Shown one piece after another: positions 50,345 through 60,700 of a DNA stretch of 64,000 nt. Each line of letters starts with the position of its first letter. Position 1 is the stretch's first letter. The stretch is from Anabaena minutissima FACHB-250. GTDB lineage: Bacteria > Cyanobacteriota > Cyanobacteriia > Cyanobacteriales > Nostocaceae. The notes under the pieces are model-generated. The model saw only the letters and a list, made by a program, of their open reading frames with translations. It did no database searches and was not told the DNA's origin. The DNA is taken from positions 124,001-188,000 of the forward strand of contig NZ_JACJRG010000008.1 in the NCBI RefSeq assembly GCF_014697125.1, read 5' to 3'. A program made the position numbers and the translations under genes.

Positions 50345-51736
50345 ATGACAAACCTAACTCCTAATTCCAGTTTTAGTGTCACGCTGCGGTTACAAATTCC
50401 TAATCGGGTGGGAATGTTGGCAGCGATCGCTCAGGCTATTGCCGAAAGTGGCGGAAATATCGGTACAATCGATTTAATTGAACAAACTCGCCACGTTTCT
50501 ATTCGTGACCTCAATGTTGACGCTGCTAGCACTGAACACGCGGAAACTATTGTGCAAGCAGTTAAAGCTATTCCTGATATTAAGCTGTTAAGTGTTCACG
50601 ATCGGACTTTTAATTTACATCGGGGTGGCAAAATTAGCATTGTTAGCCGTATCCCCCTCAAGAGTGTGTCTGATTTAGCAATGGCTTACACTCCAGGGGT
50701 AGGAAGGGTGTGTACTGCGATCGCTCAAGACCCCACAGAGGTTTATAATTTAACGATCAAACAGAATACTGTCGCCATTGTCACTGATGGTAGTGCGGTT
50801 TTAGGTTTGGGCAATCTCGGCCCCCATGCAGCTTTACCAGTGATGGAAGGTAAGGCGATGTTGTTCAAAGAATTTGCCGGGCTAGATGCGTTTCCTATTT
50901 GCTTAAATACCCAAAATACAGAAGAAATTATCCAGGCGGTAAAACATATTGCTCCCGTGTTTGGGGGTGTAAATTTGGAAGATATTGCTGCTCCCCGTTG
51001 CTTTGAAATTGAACAGCGATTAAGGCAGGAATTAGATATACCGGTGTTTCATGATGACCAACATGGCACGGCAATTGTCACCTTAGCAGCATTATTTAAC
51101 GCTCTGAAATTGGTGCAAAAGCCCATTGCAGAGATCCGCATTGTGATTAATGGTGCTGGTGCGGCTGGAGTAGCGATCGCTCGTCTACTCAAGAAAGCGG
51201 GAGCAGAAAAAATCTGGATGTGCGATTCTAAGGGGATTATCTCCACCAGTCGCACTGACTTAAATGAAGAGAAACAGGAATTTGCCGTTAAAGCCCAAGG
51301 TACGCTAGCAGGCGCAGTCCAAGGTGCAGATGTATTTATCGGTGTTAGTGCGCCAGGAGTATTAACACCAGAAATGGTCAAATCTATGGCTAAAGATGCC
51401 ATTATCTTTGCTATGGCTAACCCCATCCCGGAAATTCAGCCGGAATTAGTTAGCAACGATGTGGCTGTCATCGCTACAGGTCGTAGTGACTACCCCAATC
51501 AAATTAACAACGTTTTAGCCTTCCCTGGAGTGTTCCGGGGTGCTTTAGATTGTCGGGCGCAGACAATTACTACCACCATGTATTTACAAGCAGCTCATGC
51601 GATCGCGGCTTTAGTTAGTCCCTCAGAGTTAAATCGAGAACATATTATTCCTTCTGTATTTGATGGGCGTGTTGTGACTGCTGTGGCGGCGGCGGTACAA
51701 CAAGCTGCTCGTGAAGAAGGAATTGCACGGAGTTAA
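50345..51736 (+). CDS. NAD(P)-dependent malic enzyme with N-terminal ACT domain
   Basis: The 463-residue product starts with an ACT domain (about 10-85, SVTLRLQIPNRVGMLAAIAQ), which usually binds a small regulator such as an amino acid. The malic enzyme part contains SDLAMAYTPGVGRVC (catalytic Tyr), MEGKAMLFKEFAGLDAFPIC (Lys), GGVNLEDIAAPRCFEIE (metal Glu/Asp), FHDDQHGTAIV and the nucleotide-binding VINGAGAAGVAIARLLKKAG. It turns malate into pyruvate and CO2 in the cytoplasm. NAD versus NADP preference cannot be read with certainty. The gene follows psbA after a terminator, so it has its own promoter. Confidence 0.93.
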   Translation: MTNLTPNSSFSVTLRLQIPNRVGMLAAIAQAIAESGGNIGTIDLIEQTRHVSIRDLNVDAASTEHAETIVQAVKAIPDIKLLSVHDRTFNLHRGGKISIVSRIPLKSVSDLAMAYTPGVGRVCTAIAQDPTEVYNLTIKQNTVAIVTDGSAVLGLGNLGPHAALPVMEGKAMLFKEFAGLDAFPICLNTQNTEEIIQAVKHIAPVFGGVNLEDIAAPRCFEIEQRLRQELDIPVFHDDQHGTAIVTLAALFNALKLVQKPIAEIRIVINGAGAAGVAIARLLKKAGAEKIWMCDSKGIISTSRTDLNEEKQEFAVKAQGTLAGAVQGADVFIGVSAPGVLTPEMVKSMAKDAIIFAMANPIPEIQPELVSNDVAVIATGRSDYPNQINNVLAFPGVFRGALDCRAQTITTTMYLQAAHAIAALVSPSELNREHIIPSVFDGRVVTAVAAAVQQAAREEGIARS

Positions 51737-51822
51737 TCAATTTCATCTGGGATGGACTGCTGACTCCATCCCTAAGCTATAGAGTTCTCAAATAGAATAT
51801 AGTTAGTTTTGTAAGCAAAGTT

Positions 51823-53259
51823 ATGTTAGCTGATATCTACGATGTTGTCATAATCGGGGCTGGGCCGATTGGACTAGCAACTGCGATCGGTTTACGCAAG
51901 CGAGGAATTGAAAAAATTTTGGTATTAGACCAAACCCGCGCTTTTCTTCCAGTTGGTCAAATTTTAGATTTGCTTCCCAATGGCTTAAAATCTCTGAAAT
52001 ATTTAGATGCTCATGCTTACATAGTTGTAAAAAACACAGCCCTTGGGTTATCTAATTCTCAAGTATCAAATAAAGAGGAAAATCTTCCCAAAACTGTACC
52101 CAAATGGTTTTATAGAAATTTGCAAGGGCAGGTAATTCGCTCAGTTTCCCTAAGTTTTGATGATTGGGTTCAAGAATATGGCGAAGGAAGAGTGTCACTA
52201 GCTTGGTATGATTTGCAGACAACTTTAAGACAACAATTACCCCAAGAAATTGTCAAAGCTAATCACCGTTGTATAAATATTGTAGATGAACCAGAAAATG
52301 ATTGTGTGCGGATAGATTGTGTTTCTGACACTACAGCAGAAGGTAATCCCTATGCCCATTGGAATGATAACAAAGCCGAAAATGTAGATACAAATTCCCC
52401 AGCATCAGTCACTAATAAATCATTTCGAGCTAGGCTGGTTGTAGCTGCCGACGGAATTAATTCAACAATTCGTCGAGTGCTTTACAAAGGTAGCCCTTAC
52501 CAAGATTATGCCCAGCCAGAATATTCTGGATTTGCTGCTATATATTGCCGGGAAATTACTGATATTCCCCAAGAAGTAGAAACAGAAATTGCAGCAAAAT
52601 TCTTACAGAACTCACGAGTTACTACTATCTGTCATGATGAGATATCCAAAAATGCGGCCGGTGAAATGGAAGACACAAGGATGATGTTATTCCGCAGTCG
52701 CATTACTAATCAATTTGGCTATCTCATCCATTTACCTATACCTTTGGTAGCTTTACAAGGTAAGTCTGGTAATTCTTTGATTGAGTTAGCTGTGCAAGCC
52801 TTTGAGCAAGCTGGATATCCCGATGTCCTGAAGCAATTAGTCCGGTTATCACCTCCAGAAAATATAGAACAGCGTCCTTATTACATTCATCGGGCAATTA
52901 TTTCTGAGAGTGAAACCAAACCCATTCAACCAACTTGGAATGCCGGGAGAGTTGTTTTAGTTGGTGATGCGGCGCATGGAATGCCTCCATTCATGGCTCA
53001 AGGTGCTAATCAAGGTTTAGAAGATGCTTTAGCAGTGGTGGTATTAATTGCTCAAATTGCCGCAGAAAATAACTGGAATAACAGACAAGCCATAGCAGAA
53101 GCTTTCCAAAAATATGAGCAGTTGCGTCGTCCTTGGATGGCGTATGTGCAACAAGTAACGTTAAATCGACATCCCTATTCTTCAGATGATAATTGGCAGC
53201 AATATAGTCAACAAATTTATGGGCGTAATGTTGAGCAAGTGATCAAAGAGTTAGTTTAA
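51823..53259 (+). CDS. FAD-dependent monooxygenase
   Basis: The 478-residue product has the group A flavin monooxygenase pattern: GxGxxG at VVIIGAGPIGLATAIGLRKR, the DG motif in LVVAADGINSTIRRVLYKGS, and the GD motif in VVLVGDAAHGMPPFMAQGAN followed by QGLEDALAVV. Such enzymes hydroxylate or epoxidise small aromatic or isoprenoid substrates. The substrate is unknown; a carotenoid- or kynurenine-type enzyme is possible from overall shape. No partner gene is adjacent, and it converges on the Rieske gene. Confidence 0.85.
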   Translation: MLADIYDVVIIGAGPIGLATAIGLRKRGIEKILVLDQTRAFLPVGQILDLLPNGLKSLKYLDAHAYIVVKNTALGLSNSQVSNKEENLPKTVPKWFYRNLQGQVIRSVSLSFDDWVQEYGEGRVSLAWYDLQTTLRQQLPQEIVKANHRCINIVDEPENDCVRIDCVSDTTAEGNPYAHWNDNKAENVDTNSPASVTNKSFRARLVVAADGINSTIRRVLYKGSPYQDYAQPEYSGFAAIYCREITDIPQEVETEIAAKFLQNSRVTTICHDEISKNAAGEMEDTRMMLFRSRITNQFGYLIHLPIPLVALQGKSGNSLIELAVQAFEQAGYPDVLKQLVRLSPPENIEQRPYYIHRAIISESETKPIQPTWNAGRVVLVGDAAHGMPPFMAQGANQGLEDALAVVVLIAQIAAENNWNNRQAIAEAFQKYEQLRRPWMAYVQQVTLNRHPYSSDDNWQQYSQQIYGRNVEQVIKELV

Positions 53260-53473
53260 TTCGTAACGATGCTCCCCCCCCTACGCTCTAAGCGTAGCTA
53301 TGCCGCAGGCTTTACGTAATTTGTAATACCGATACGCGGAAGCAAGTTCTGATTTTTCACGTTATGTGGAAAAGCTAACGCGAAACCTAACCCCCTAACC
53401 CCCTTCCCTACTAGGGAAAGGGGAATATGTAGAGATGCGATAAATTACGTTTCTACAAGTGGGGTGCTTTGTA
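53260..53473. other. Convergent gap with repeats
   Basis: TACGCTCTAAGCGTAGCTAT at 53281-53300 is a GC-rich palindrome. A CCCCCTAACCCCCTTCCCTA-type hairpin repeat lies at about 53385-53432, related to that at 5952-6041 in reverse orientation. Confidence 0.6.
53385..53432. repeat. CCCTTCCC hairpin repeat (reverse of the 5952 copy)
   Basis: ACCTAACCCCCTAACCCCCT is followed by TCCCTACTAGGGAAAGGGGA. CCTTCCCTA pairs with TAGGGAAAGG, and the ACCTAACCCC end mirrors GGGGTTAGGT in the first copy. Confidence 0.6.
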
Positions 53474-54958
53474 TTACGAATTGCGAAAGTGTTGAAATTC
53501 ATAGACATAAAATAGCCGACTGAATTTTTGCAACAGGTATCCAACTACTGCAAACACAATTCCGCCTCCTAGTGCTAACCAAAATCCTGTCGGTGGGAGA
53601 ACTGCCACAGATTTCTCTAATACTGCTTGTGTCGCTACCATGCGTGCGTCTAATATAACTGCCAACAAAAAACATAGAGCCGCTACTACATAAGCCGACA
53701 CCTTTAAACGATTGATGTTAGCAAGGGCATTTTGGCAAACGGTGCAGTGTTGGGTGTGTGTTGTCCAGACATCGAATAACTTTTGATGCTCTATTTCTCC
53801 CAAAGGTAAATCATTGCTGTAGCCTTCCGCCCAAGGGATACCGCCACCAGCGCGGTTGTCTAGCCATTGGCGAAATGTAATCACCATCTTGTCTTGGGGA
53901 TTGGGTGTAAAGACAGCATCAAGCCATTTACCCTGTTTTCTCTGGGCAATAGTTTTTTCTTGGTAATGCAAAAACACCATATCTTGGTGTAGGAACAAGG
54001 ACGCTAACACATGACCTAACCAAGTTGGTAAGGGTAGACCAAAAATTGATAATCCTTGGGGTTTTTTGCCTTGGGGATTTTTGACGAACACCTGACAGCC
54101 AATGTGGCGACACCATCCTGGACGGGTAGGAGTAGCATATAAAGCCAAAATAAACTTACCACCATCTTTTGGGGTGGAGGCAATTCTCATATGACAAGGT
54201 GGCTGGAAATCGTGAATTGCTTGCTCAATGTTGCCCGTTGTGGGTTGAATTTCAAAAGCAAAGCCATCTTGGGTAGATATCTTGCGGGTGGGAATCATGT
54301 CATAATACTTGGCATCTTTGTAGCGATCGCCTACAATTCCATGATGAGAAACTGGTACATGGGCAGGATCGGCAACGTTTTCCATGAAATAATCCCATCC
54401 ATAGGGCAAATCCCGGAAGTTCCAAAAAAATTGCTCCACTTGCTCTGAATTTTCTTCTAATTCGGGAACAAGGCGTGGTTTCCGCAATTGGCTTTCTAGT
54501 TGGGCTTCTTCTCCAGTTTCCCCCCATACCCACAATAAGCCTTGATGCTCTTGGGTAGGATAGACAACCGCACAGGATTTGGGATTGTCACAGTTTTTTT
54601 CTTCCGTCTGTTTATCTACAGACTGAGGAATATTGACACATTTACCTTCAGCATCAAACCGCCAAGCATGGTAAGCACATAAAAGTGTACCATCAGCTTC
54701 TACCCGTCCTTGAGAAAGGGGAGCAAGTCGATGGGGGCAAAAATCTTCAAAGCAACGCCATTTTCCTGCACTATCCCGCCACAATACAATATCCTTACCC
54801 AATAACTGCATCGCATGAGGACGAGCAGGATCAAGAAATTCCACAACCGCTATTGGATACCACTGCTTTGTCCATTGAAATATTTCTTCTTCTGCTTGCA
54901 GTTGCTCGTTTTTTAGGCTGTTTAATATATTTCCCGGCAAGTTGATATCAGTAGTCAT
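53474..54958 (-). CDS. Rieske oxygenase of the pheophorbide a oxygenase (PAO) group
   Basis: The 494-residue product has a Rieske 2Fe-2S centre: DFCPHRLAPLSQGR (Cys74, His76) and LLCAYHAWRF (Cys94, His97). The mononuclear iron site follows as ENVADPAHVPVSHHG (Asn194, Asp197, His200, His205). A CTVCQ redox pair and two hydrophobic helices (YVVAALCFLLAVILD and FWLALGGGIVFAVVGYL) lie near the C-terminus, which places it at a membrane. This is the layout of PAO/TIC55-like proteins. PAO opens the pheophorbide ring in plant chlorophyll breakdown; in cyanobacteria the substrate of the homologues is not settled. It needs ferredoxin as electron donor. Confidence 0.88.
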   Translation of the reverse strand: MTTDINLPGNILNSLKNEQLQAEEEIFQWTKQWYPIAVVEFLDPARPHAMQLLGKDIVLWRDSAGKWRCFEDFCPHRLAPLSQGRVEADGTLLCAYHAWRFDAEGKCVNIPQSVDKQTEEKNCDNPKSCAVVYPTQEHQGLLWVWGETGEEAQLESQLRKPRLVPELEENSEQVEQFFWNFRDLPYGWDYFMENVADPAHVPVSHHGIVGDRYKDAKYYDMIPTRKISTQDGFAFEIQPTTGNIEQAIHDFQPPCHMRIASTPKDGGKFILALYATPTRPGWCRHIGCQVFVKNPQGKKPQGLSIFGLPLPTWLGHVLASLFLHQDMVFLHYQEKTIAQRKQGKWLDAVFTPNPQDKMVITFRQWLDNRAGGGIPWAEGYSNDLPLGEIEHQKLFDVWTTHTQHCTVCQNALANINRLKVSAYVVAALCFLLAVILDARMVATQAVLEKSVAVLPPTGFWLALGGGIVFAVVGYLLQKFSRLFYVYEFQHFRNS

Positions 54959-55013
54959 ATACTAATGCTGTACTTTTTTAGATGACATGACCCTAGCTTA
55001 GTAAATTTTTCAG

Positions 55014-55069
55014 GTTCGTAGTAAGGACTTTAGTCCTTAAATTGAGGACTAAAGTCCTCACTACAAACT
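55014..55069. repeat. Palindromic repeat, AAGGACTTTAGTCCTTA family (full copy)
   Basis: GTTCGTAGTAAGGACTTTAG, TCCTTAAATTGAGGACTAAA and GTCCTCACTACAAAC form the same double palindrome as at 15390. It lies between the divergent Rieske and aldo/keto reductase genes, so it is not always a terminator. Confidence 0.65.
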
Positions 55070-55117
55070 TACTAGTATTGTGATTAAATAAACGCTGAAT
55101 TTTTAGGATAAATATAT

Positions 55118-56092
55118 ATGCAAGAAGAAATATCTTTACCACAGATGGGTTGCGGAACTTGGGCATGGGGCAACCAATTGCTTTGGGGCTACAGTGAAAG
55201 TATGGACGACCAATTGCAAGCGGTGTTTAACCTGTGTGTAAGTAATGGTGTAACTCTATTTGATACAGGAGATTCTTACGGAACTGGACGCTTGCAGGGA
55301 CGTAGTGAATTACTGTTAGGACAATTTTCTCGCTCTTATCAAGGCGCAAACCAAGACCATATCTGCATTGCTACCAAGTTGGCTGCATACCCCTGGCGAT
55401 GGACACGCCAGTCAATGATTAAAGCTTGCAAAGCTTCAGCACAACGTTTGGGTAGAAATGTTGATTTAGTCCAGATGCACTGGTCAACTGCAAATTATGC
55501 CCCTTGGCAAGAGGAGGGACTTTTGGATGGTTTAGCTGATTTGTACGAACAAGGTTTAGTCAAGGGTGTGGGATTATCTAACTACGGCACTAAACGCCTG
55601 CAACGTGTACATCAAAAGTTTGCAGCGCGGGGAATACCGATTAAAACTTTGCAAGTGCAATACTCACTGTTATCTACATATCCTGTCACCGAATTGGGAC
55701 TAAAACAAGTGTGTGATGAATTAGGCATACAACTAATCGCCTACAGTCCTTTAGGTTTGGGGATATTAACAGGGAAATATTCAGAAAATAGTCCTTACCC
55801 TAAAGGTATCAGAGGTTTATTATTTAGACAATTACTCCCCGGAGCGCGATCGCTCTTAGCCTGTTTACGAGCTGTGGCAGAATCTAGAAATAAAACCATG
55901 TCCCAAGTTGCCATTAACTGGTGCATCTGTAAGGGAACTATGCCTATACCTGGAGCAAAATCTGTCACCCAGGCGCAGAATAATATTGGTGCATTGGGTT
56001 GGCAATTAGACACTGGTGAAATTGCGGAGTTAGATCAAGCAGCAGCCAGCACAGATAAAAAAATGGTGCAAAATATTTTTCAGACTAAATAA
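55118..56092 (+). CDS. Aldo/keto reductase
   Basis: The 324-residue product has the (beta/alpha)8 aldo/keto reductase pattern: LFDTGDSYGTGRLQGRSELL (catalytic Asp and Tyr), IATKLAAYPWRWTR (Lys), NVDLVQMHWSTANY (His), VKGVGLSNYGTKRLQR, and IPGAKSVTQAQNNIGALGWQ near the NADP-binding end. It is likely cytoplasmic and NADPH dependent. The substrate is unknown. Divergent from the Rieske gene and about 95 bp upstream of ilvA in the same direction; a functional link to either is not evident. Confidence 0.9.
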   Translation: MQEEISLPQMGCGTWAWGNQLLWGYSESMDDQLQAVFNLCVSNGVTLFDTGDSYGTGRLQGRSELLLGQFSRSYQGANQDHICIATKLAAYPWRWTRQSMIKACKASAQRLGRNVDLVQMHWSTANYAPWQEEGLLDGLADLYEQGLVKGVGLSNYGTKRLQRVHQKFAARGIPIKTLQVQYSLLSTYPVTELGLKQVCDELGIQLIAYSPLGLGILTGKYSENSPYPKGIRGLLFRQLLPGARSLLACLRAVAESRNKTMSQVAINWCICKGTMPIPGAKSVTQAQNNIGALGWQLDTGEIAELDQAAASTDKKMVQNIFQTK

Positions 56093-56188
56093 TTGAATTG
56101 TTAGCGATCGCCAATAACTACCAAAGTATGGGGACAAACTTACCGTAGAATTAATCTTTATCTACCTCTTGCTCATCCCATCTACCCC

Positions 56189-57700
56189 ATGTTTTGTGAC
56201 TACCTAGTACAAATTCTGACTGCTCGTGTATACGATGTTGCTCAAGAATCTCCTCTGGAGTATGCCCCGAATCTTTCTGCCAGACTGAATAATCAACTCT
56301 TGTTGAAACGGGAAGATATGCAGTCGGTATTTTCTTTTAAGCTGCGCGGTGCTTACAACAAAATGGCTAACCTCACACCGGATTTACTAGCACAGGGCGT
56401 AATTGCTGCCTCTGCGGGTAATCATGCCCAAGGTGTAGCATTGGGTGCGAGTCGGTTAGGAACAAAAGCCATTATCGTTATGCCTGTGACTACACCCCAG
56501 GTAAAGATTGATGCAGTCAAGGCGCGGGGCGGAGAGGTGGTGCTGTATGGGGATACCTATGATGATGCTTACGCCTTTGCTCGACAATTGGAGGCTGAAA
56601 AGGGTTTAACCTTCATTCATCCTTTTGATGATCCTCATGTCATAGCTGGACAGGGAACTATTGGCATGGAAATTCTCAGGCAATACCAACAGCCTATTCA
56701 TGCCATATTCGTAGCTATTGGTGGCGGTGGCTTGATTTCTGGGATTGCTGCCTATGTGAAACGTCTCCGTCCCGAAATCAAAATTATTGGTGTAGAACCG
56801 ATAGATGCTGATGCGATGCACCAATCCTTGAAAGCTGGTAAACGGGTGCGGTTGTCTCAGGTGGGTTTATTTGCCGATGGGGTAGCAGTGCGGGAAGTAG
56901 GGGAAGAAACATTCCGGCTGTGTCAAGAATACGTAGACGAAATCATTTTGGTGGATACAGATGCCACTTGTGCAGCAATTAAAGATGTGTTTGAGGATAC
57001 CCGCTCTATTTTAGAACCTGCGGGAGCATTGGCGATCGCCGGCGCAAAAGCTTATATCGAACGGGAGCAAATTCAAGGACAAACCTTAATAGCCGTCGCC
57101 TGCGGTGCAAATATGAACTTTGACCGGCTGCGCTTTGTTGCCGAACGTGCCGAATTTGGCGAACGCCGCGAAGCCATCTTTGCAGTCACCATCCCCGAAG
57201 CACCAGGAAGTCTACATAAGTTTTGTGAATGTATTGGTAGACGTAACCTGACAGAGTTTAACTATCGCATTGCTGACGAGAAAATTGCCCATATTTTTGT
57301 CGGGATGCAAATCCAAAACCGTGCCGATAGAGTCAAGATGCTAGAAACCTTTGAAGATTGTGGTTTCCCTATTATTGATTTAACTGATGATGAACTGACG
57401 AAACTGCATTTAAGGCACATGGTTGGGGGACATTCTCCCTTAGCACACAATGAACTACTCTATCGATTTGAGTTTCCCGAACGTCCCGGCGCATTGATGA
57501 AATTTGTCGTTTCCATGAGTCCCAACTGGAATATTAGTATGTTCCACTACCGCAATAATGGCTCAGACTACGGACGGATTGTGGTGGGAATGCAAGTACC
57601 TCCCCAGGAAATGGAGGAATGGCAGGCATTTCTGGATACCCTCGGTTACGGCTATTGGGATGAAAGCCAAAATCCGGCATATAAATTATTTTTGGGTTGA
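56189..57700 (+). CDS. ilvA: Threonine ammonia-lyase, biosynthetic
   Basis: The 503-residue product has a PLP-dependent catalytic domain (1-330): VFSFKLRGAYNKM (PLP Lys), AASAGNHAQGVALGASRLG, AIGGGGLISGIAAYVKR and ACGANMNFDRLRFV. Two ACT-like regulatory domains follow, FAVTIPEAPGSLHKFCECIG (from about 333) and YRFEFPERPGALMKFVVSMS (from about 430). The long two-domain form is the isoleucine-biosynthetic enzyme, normally inhibited by isoleucine. It makes 2-oxobutanoate and ammonia from threonine. No other branched-chain gene is in the window. Confidence 0.95.
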   Translation: MFCDYLVQILTARVYDVAQESPLEYAPNLSARLNNQLLLKREDMQSVFSFKLRGAYNKMANLTPDLLAQGVIAASAGNHAQGVALGASRLGTKAIIVMPVTTPQVKIDAVKARGGEVVLYGDTYDDAYAFARQLEAEKGLTFIHPFDDPHVIAGQGTIGMEILRQYQQPIHAIFVAIGGGGLISGIAAYVKRLRPEIKIIGVEPIDADAMHQSLKAGKRVRLSQVGLFADGVAVREVGEETFRLCQEYVDEIILVDTDATCAAIKDVFEDTRSILEPAGALAIAGAKAYIEREQIQGQTLIAVACGANMNFDRLRFVAERAEFGERREAIFAVTIPEAPGSLHKFCECIGRRNLTEFNYRIADEKIAHIFVGMQIQNRADRVKMLETFEDCGFPIIDLTDDELTKLHLRHMVGGHSPLAHNELLYRFEFPERPGALMKFVVSMSPNWNISMFHYRNNGSDYGRIVVGMQVPPQEMEEWQAFLDTLGYGYWDESQNPAYKLFLG

Positions 57701-57793
57701 GGGAGTGTGTGGAATGCTGTTAGCAGTAGTGCCTGCTGAGTGGGGCTATAATTACGCACCTGTTTATGATCCGAATTTTTGCTGTAGTCAAAG

Positions 57794-60700
57794 TCATAAA
57801 AAAGGATAAGGCTTGGCGATGCCGTAACCTTGAGCATAATCTACCCCAAGAGCTTTAATTTTTTCTAAAATGGCATCATTTTCAACAAACTCTGCAATAG
57901 TTTTCAGCCCCATAATATGCCCAACATGATTAATTGCTTCAACCATTGCTAAATCAATAGAATTATCTAAAATCTGCCTAATAAAACTGCCATCAATTTT
58001 GAGAAAATCTACAGGCAGATTTTTCAGATAAGTAAAAGATGACATTCCACTACCGAAATCATCTAATGCAAAGCGACAGCCGAGGCTTCTTAATTCACTA
58101 ATCAATAAAAAAGCTTTACTTAAGTTACTAATAGCAACAGTTTCAGTAATCTCAAAGCAGATCATTTGGGGTGGAATTTGATGCAAAGCAAATTGCTCAT
58201 GTATGAATTCGATAAATTGATCATCATTGATACTTGCACCTGAAAGATTAATTGCATAAATACAATTGCATTGCTGATTCTTTGATTGACAATCGTTCCA
58301 GGTATCGCGATATTGTTGCCCTTGAGTAGCAAATAGGGTACGAATTACCCAACGATCAATTAAATGCATGAGATTATAACGTTCTGCGGCAGGAATAAAT
58401 GCCATAGGTAATACCAAAGCCCCATTTTCATCTTGCAAACGCAAAAGGACTTCATAATGTTGTTGTTTCATCTCAGTTTGCAAAACTGGAATAATCGTTT
58501 GGTAGTAGAGACAAAATCGATTATCTTCCAAAGCATGAGCAATACGCGTTACCCATTCTATTTCACCTTTCTGTTGTAGTAGATCGATATCGTCTACTTG
58601 ATAAACGTGTACCCGATTACGTCCGCGATTTTTAGCTGCATAGCAAGCGGCATCTGCAAGACTTAATACATGAGCAACACTTTCACTCTGCGTATTAATC
58701 ATCACTAATCCAATACTAGTGCCAATTGTAAAAAGCTTTTCTTGCCAGACAAATCGAAGCTCCTGAACTTTCTGACGGATAGAATTGCAAACTCGTTGTG
58801 CCTGTTCTAGTGAGCATTGGTTGAGAAGTAAGCCAAATTCATCCCCACCTATGCGGGCTAAAGTATCCATCTTACGCACCTGACTTTGAAATAATGCTGT
58901 CACCTGACGTAAGAGTTCGTCACCTGCAAGATGACCACAAGTATCATTAACGATTTTGAATTGGTCTAAATCTAGATAGCAGAGAGCGTATTGCTCGTTA
59001 TGCCTCTTGGCATCGTTAATAGCCTGCTCTAGGTGATTTTCAAACTCACGTCGATTTACCAGTCCAGTTAAAGCATCATGGCTAGCCTGCCAAGAAAGTT
59101 GCCGAGATAAGCTGCGGTTACGAGATACATCATGAAATACCATGACTGCTCCAATTATCTCACCGTTGCTAGCACGAATTGGGGCAGCAGAATCATCAAT
59201 GGCAAACTCATCACTATTACGGGCAATTAAGATTGTATGGTTAGCAAGACCAACGGTTCTTCCTTCATGCAGAGCTATTTCTAGGGGGTTTACCACTGGT
59301 TCACGAGTAGTTTCGTTAACAATCTGAAATACTTCAGAGAGCGGCAATCCTTGTGCTTCTAATTGACTCCAGCCTGTGAGGTTTTGGGCGATGGGATTGA
59401 GATATCGTACTAGACCCAGAGAATCCGTAGTGATAACTGCATCTCCAATCGATTGCAATGTCACTTGGGCTAGCTCTTTTTCTTGAAACAGTGCTTCTTG
59501 GGCTTGCTGACGCTCAACTTCTTTGCGCTGGCGATCGCTAATTTCAGCCGCTAATGATAAATTGATTTGATTCAACTCGGCATTTTTGCTTTCTAGCTTT
59601 TGCGAATATGTTTGCAATTCTTGGTATAGTTCCGCGTTTTCCAGAGAAATTGCTGCTTGGAAAGCTAATAATCTCAATACTTTCACATGGTTTTGAGTAA
59701 ACGCACCTTTAGCGAGGTTGTTTTCTAAATAAAGAATACCTTTGAGTTTACTTTGATAAATAATCGGCAAACAAAGCACAGATTTAGGCCGATTATTCCG
59801 AATGTAAGGATCGTCAATAAAAAGTTTTTCCTCAGTTGCGTCATCCAATACTAAAGTAGATTGAGTTCTAGTAACATAGTTAATTAATGCTACAGGTATT
59901 GGACTTGCTTCTATTGGTTTAGCTGCCAACAAAATAGCGTTGTCTTTGTCTACAAATCCCTCAGCTACTAGAACCCATTGGTCTGATTGTTGTAAGAGAA
60001 GCATCCCGGTTCTTGCTCCTGCATTTTCAATCATACTGTTCATTAATTTGTCAAGCAATTTACTCTGAATCATTTCATCAGAAAGTGCTTGGGAAGCTTT
60101 GATGACAGTAGCTAAATCTAATCTTGCTAAATCGAGTCCAATTGTATCGTTGGCTGTAATCCCTATATTTGTTAGCGTTCGATCCCCAGGGAAGACTCGC
60201 GGATAACGTTCTTTTAAATCTTGAACTTTTGCGATTGCGCCCCACCGTAGATAACCGTAGTAAGCATCTGTGAAATAATCTCTGGCAAGGCGTTCTCTTT
60301 TGCATAAAAAGTAAAATTCTGCCGCTAATTCCGCAGCTAGAGCTTCTTCTTGAAAGTAACCATGCTCTCTTGCGTTTTGAATTGCGCGATCGTAATATTC
60401 CATTGCTCGATAGTGTTGCCCTAAAACTTTTGCTTTTTCTGCTTCAACTAACTCATACTTATGCAAAAAGTTCATGGGTGCAGCATTCGCTAATTTTTCC
60501 ATCTGCTGTTGGCGCAACTGAACTATTTGCAAGTACTGATGTTGTTCTTCAATAGTTGTATGGGGATACTGCCCAAGCAAAGCCAGCATATAATAAAAAC
60601 TATGTTCGGAGACATTTATTGTCCCCATAACACTACCGATATAACGTTCTGCAATCCTGGCATTTTCTATTGCCTGAGCGTACTCTTTATATAGATACAG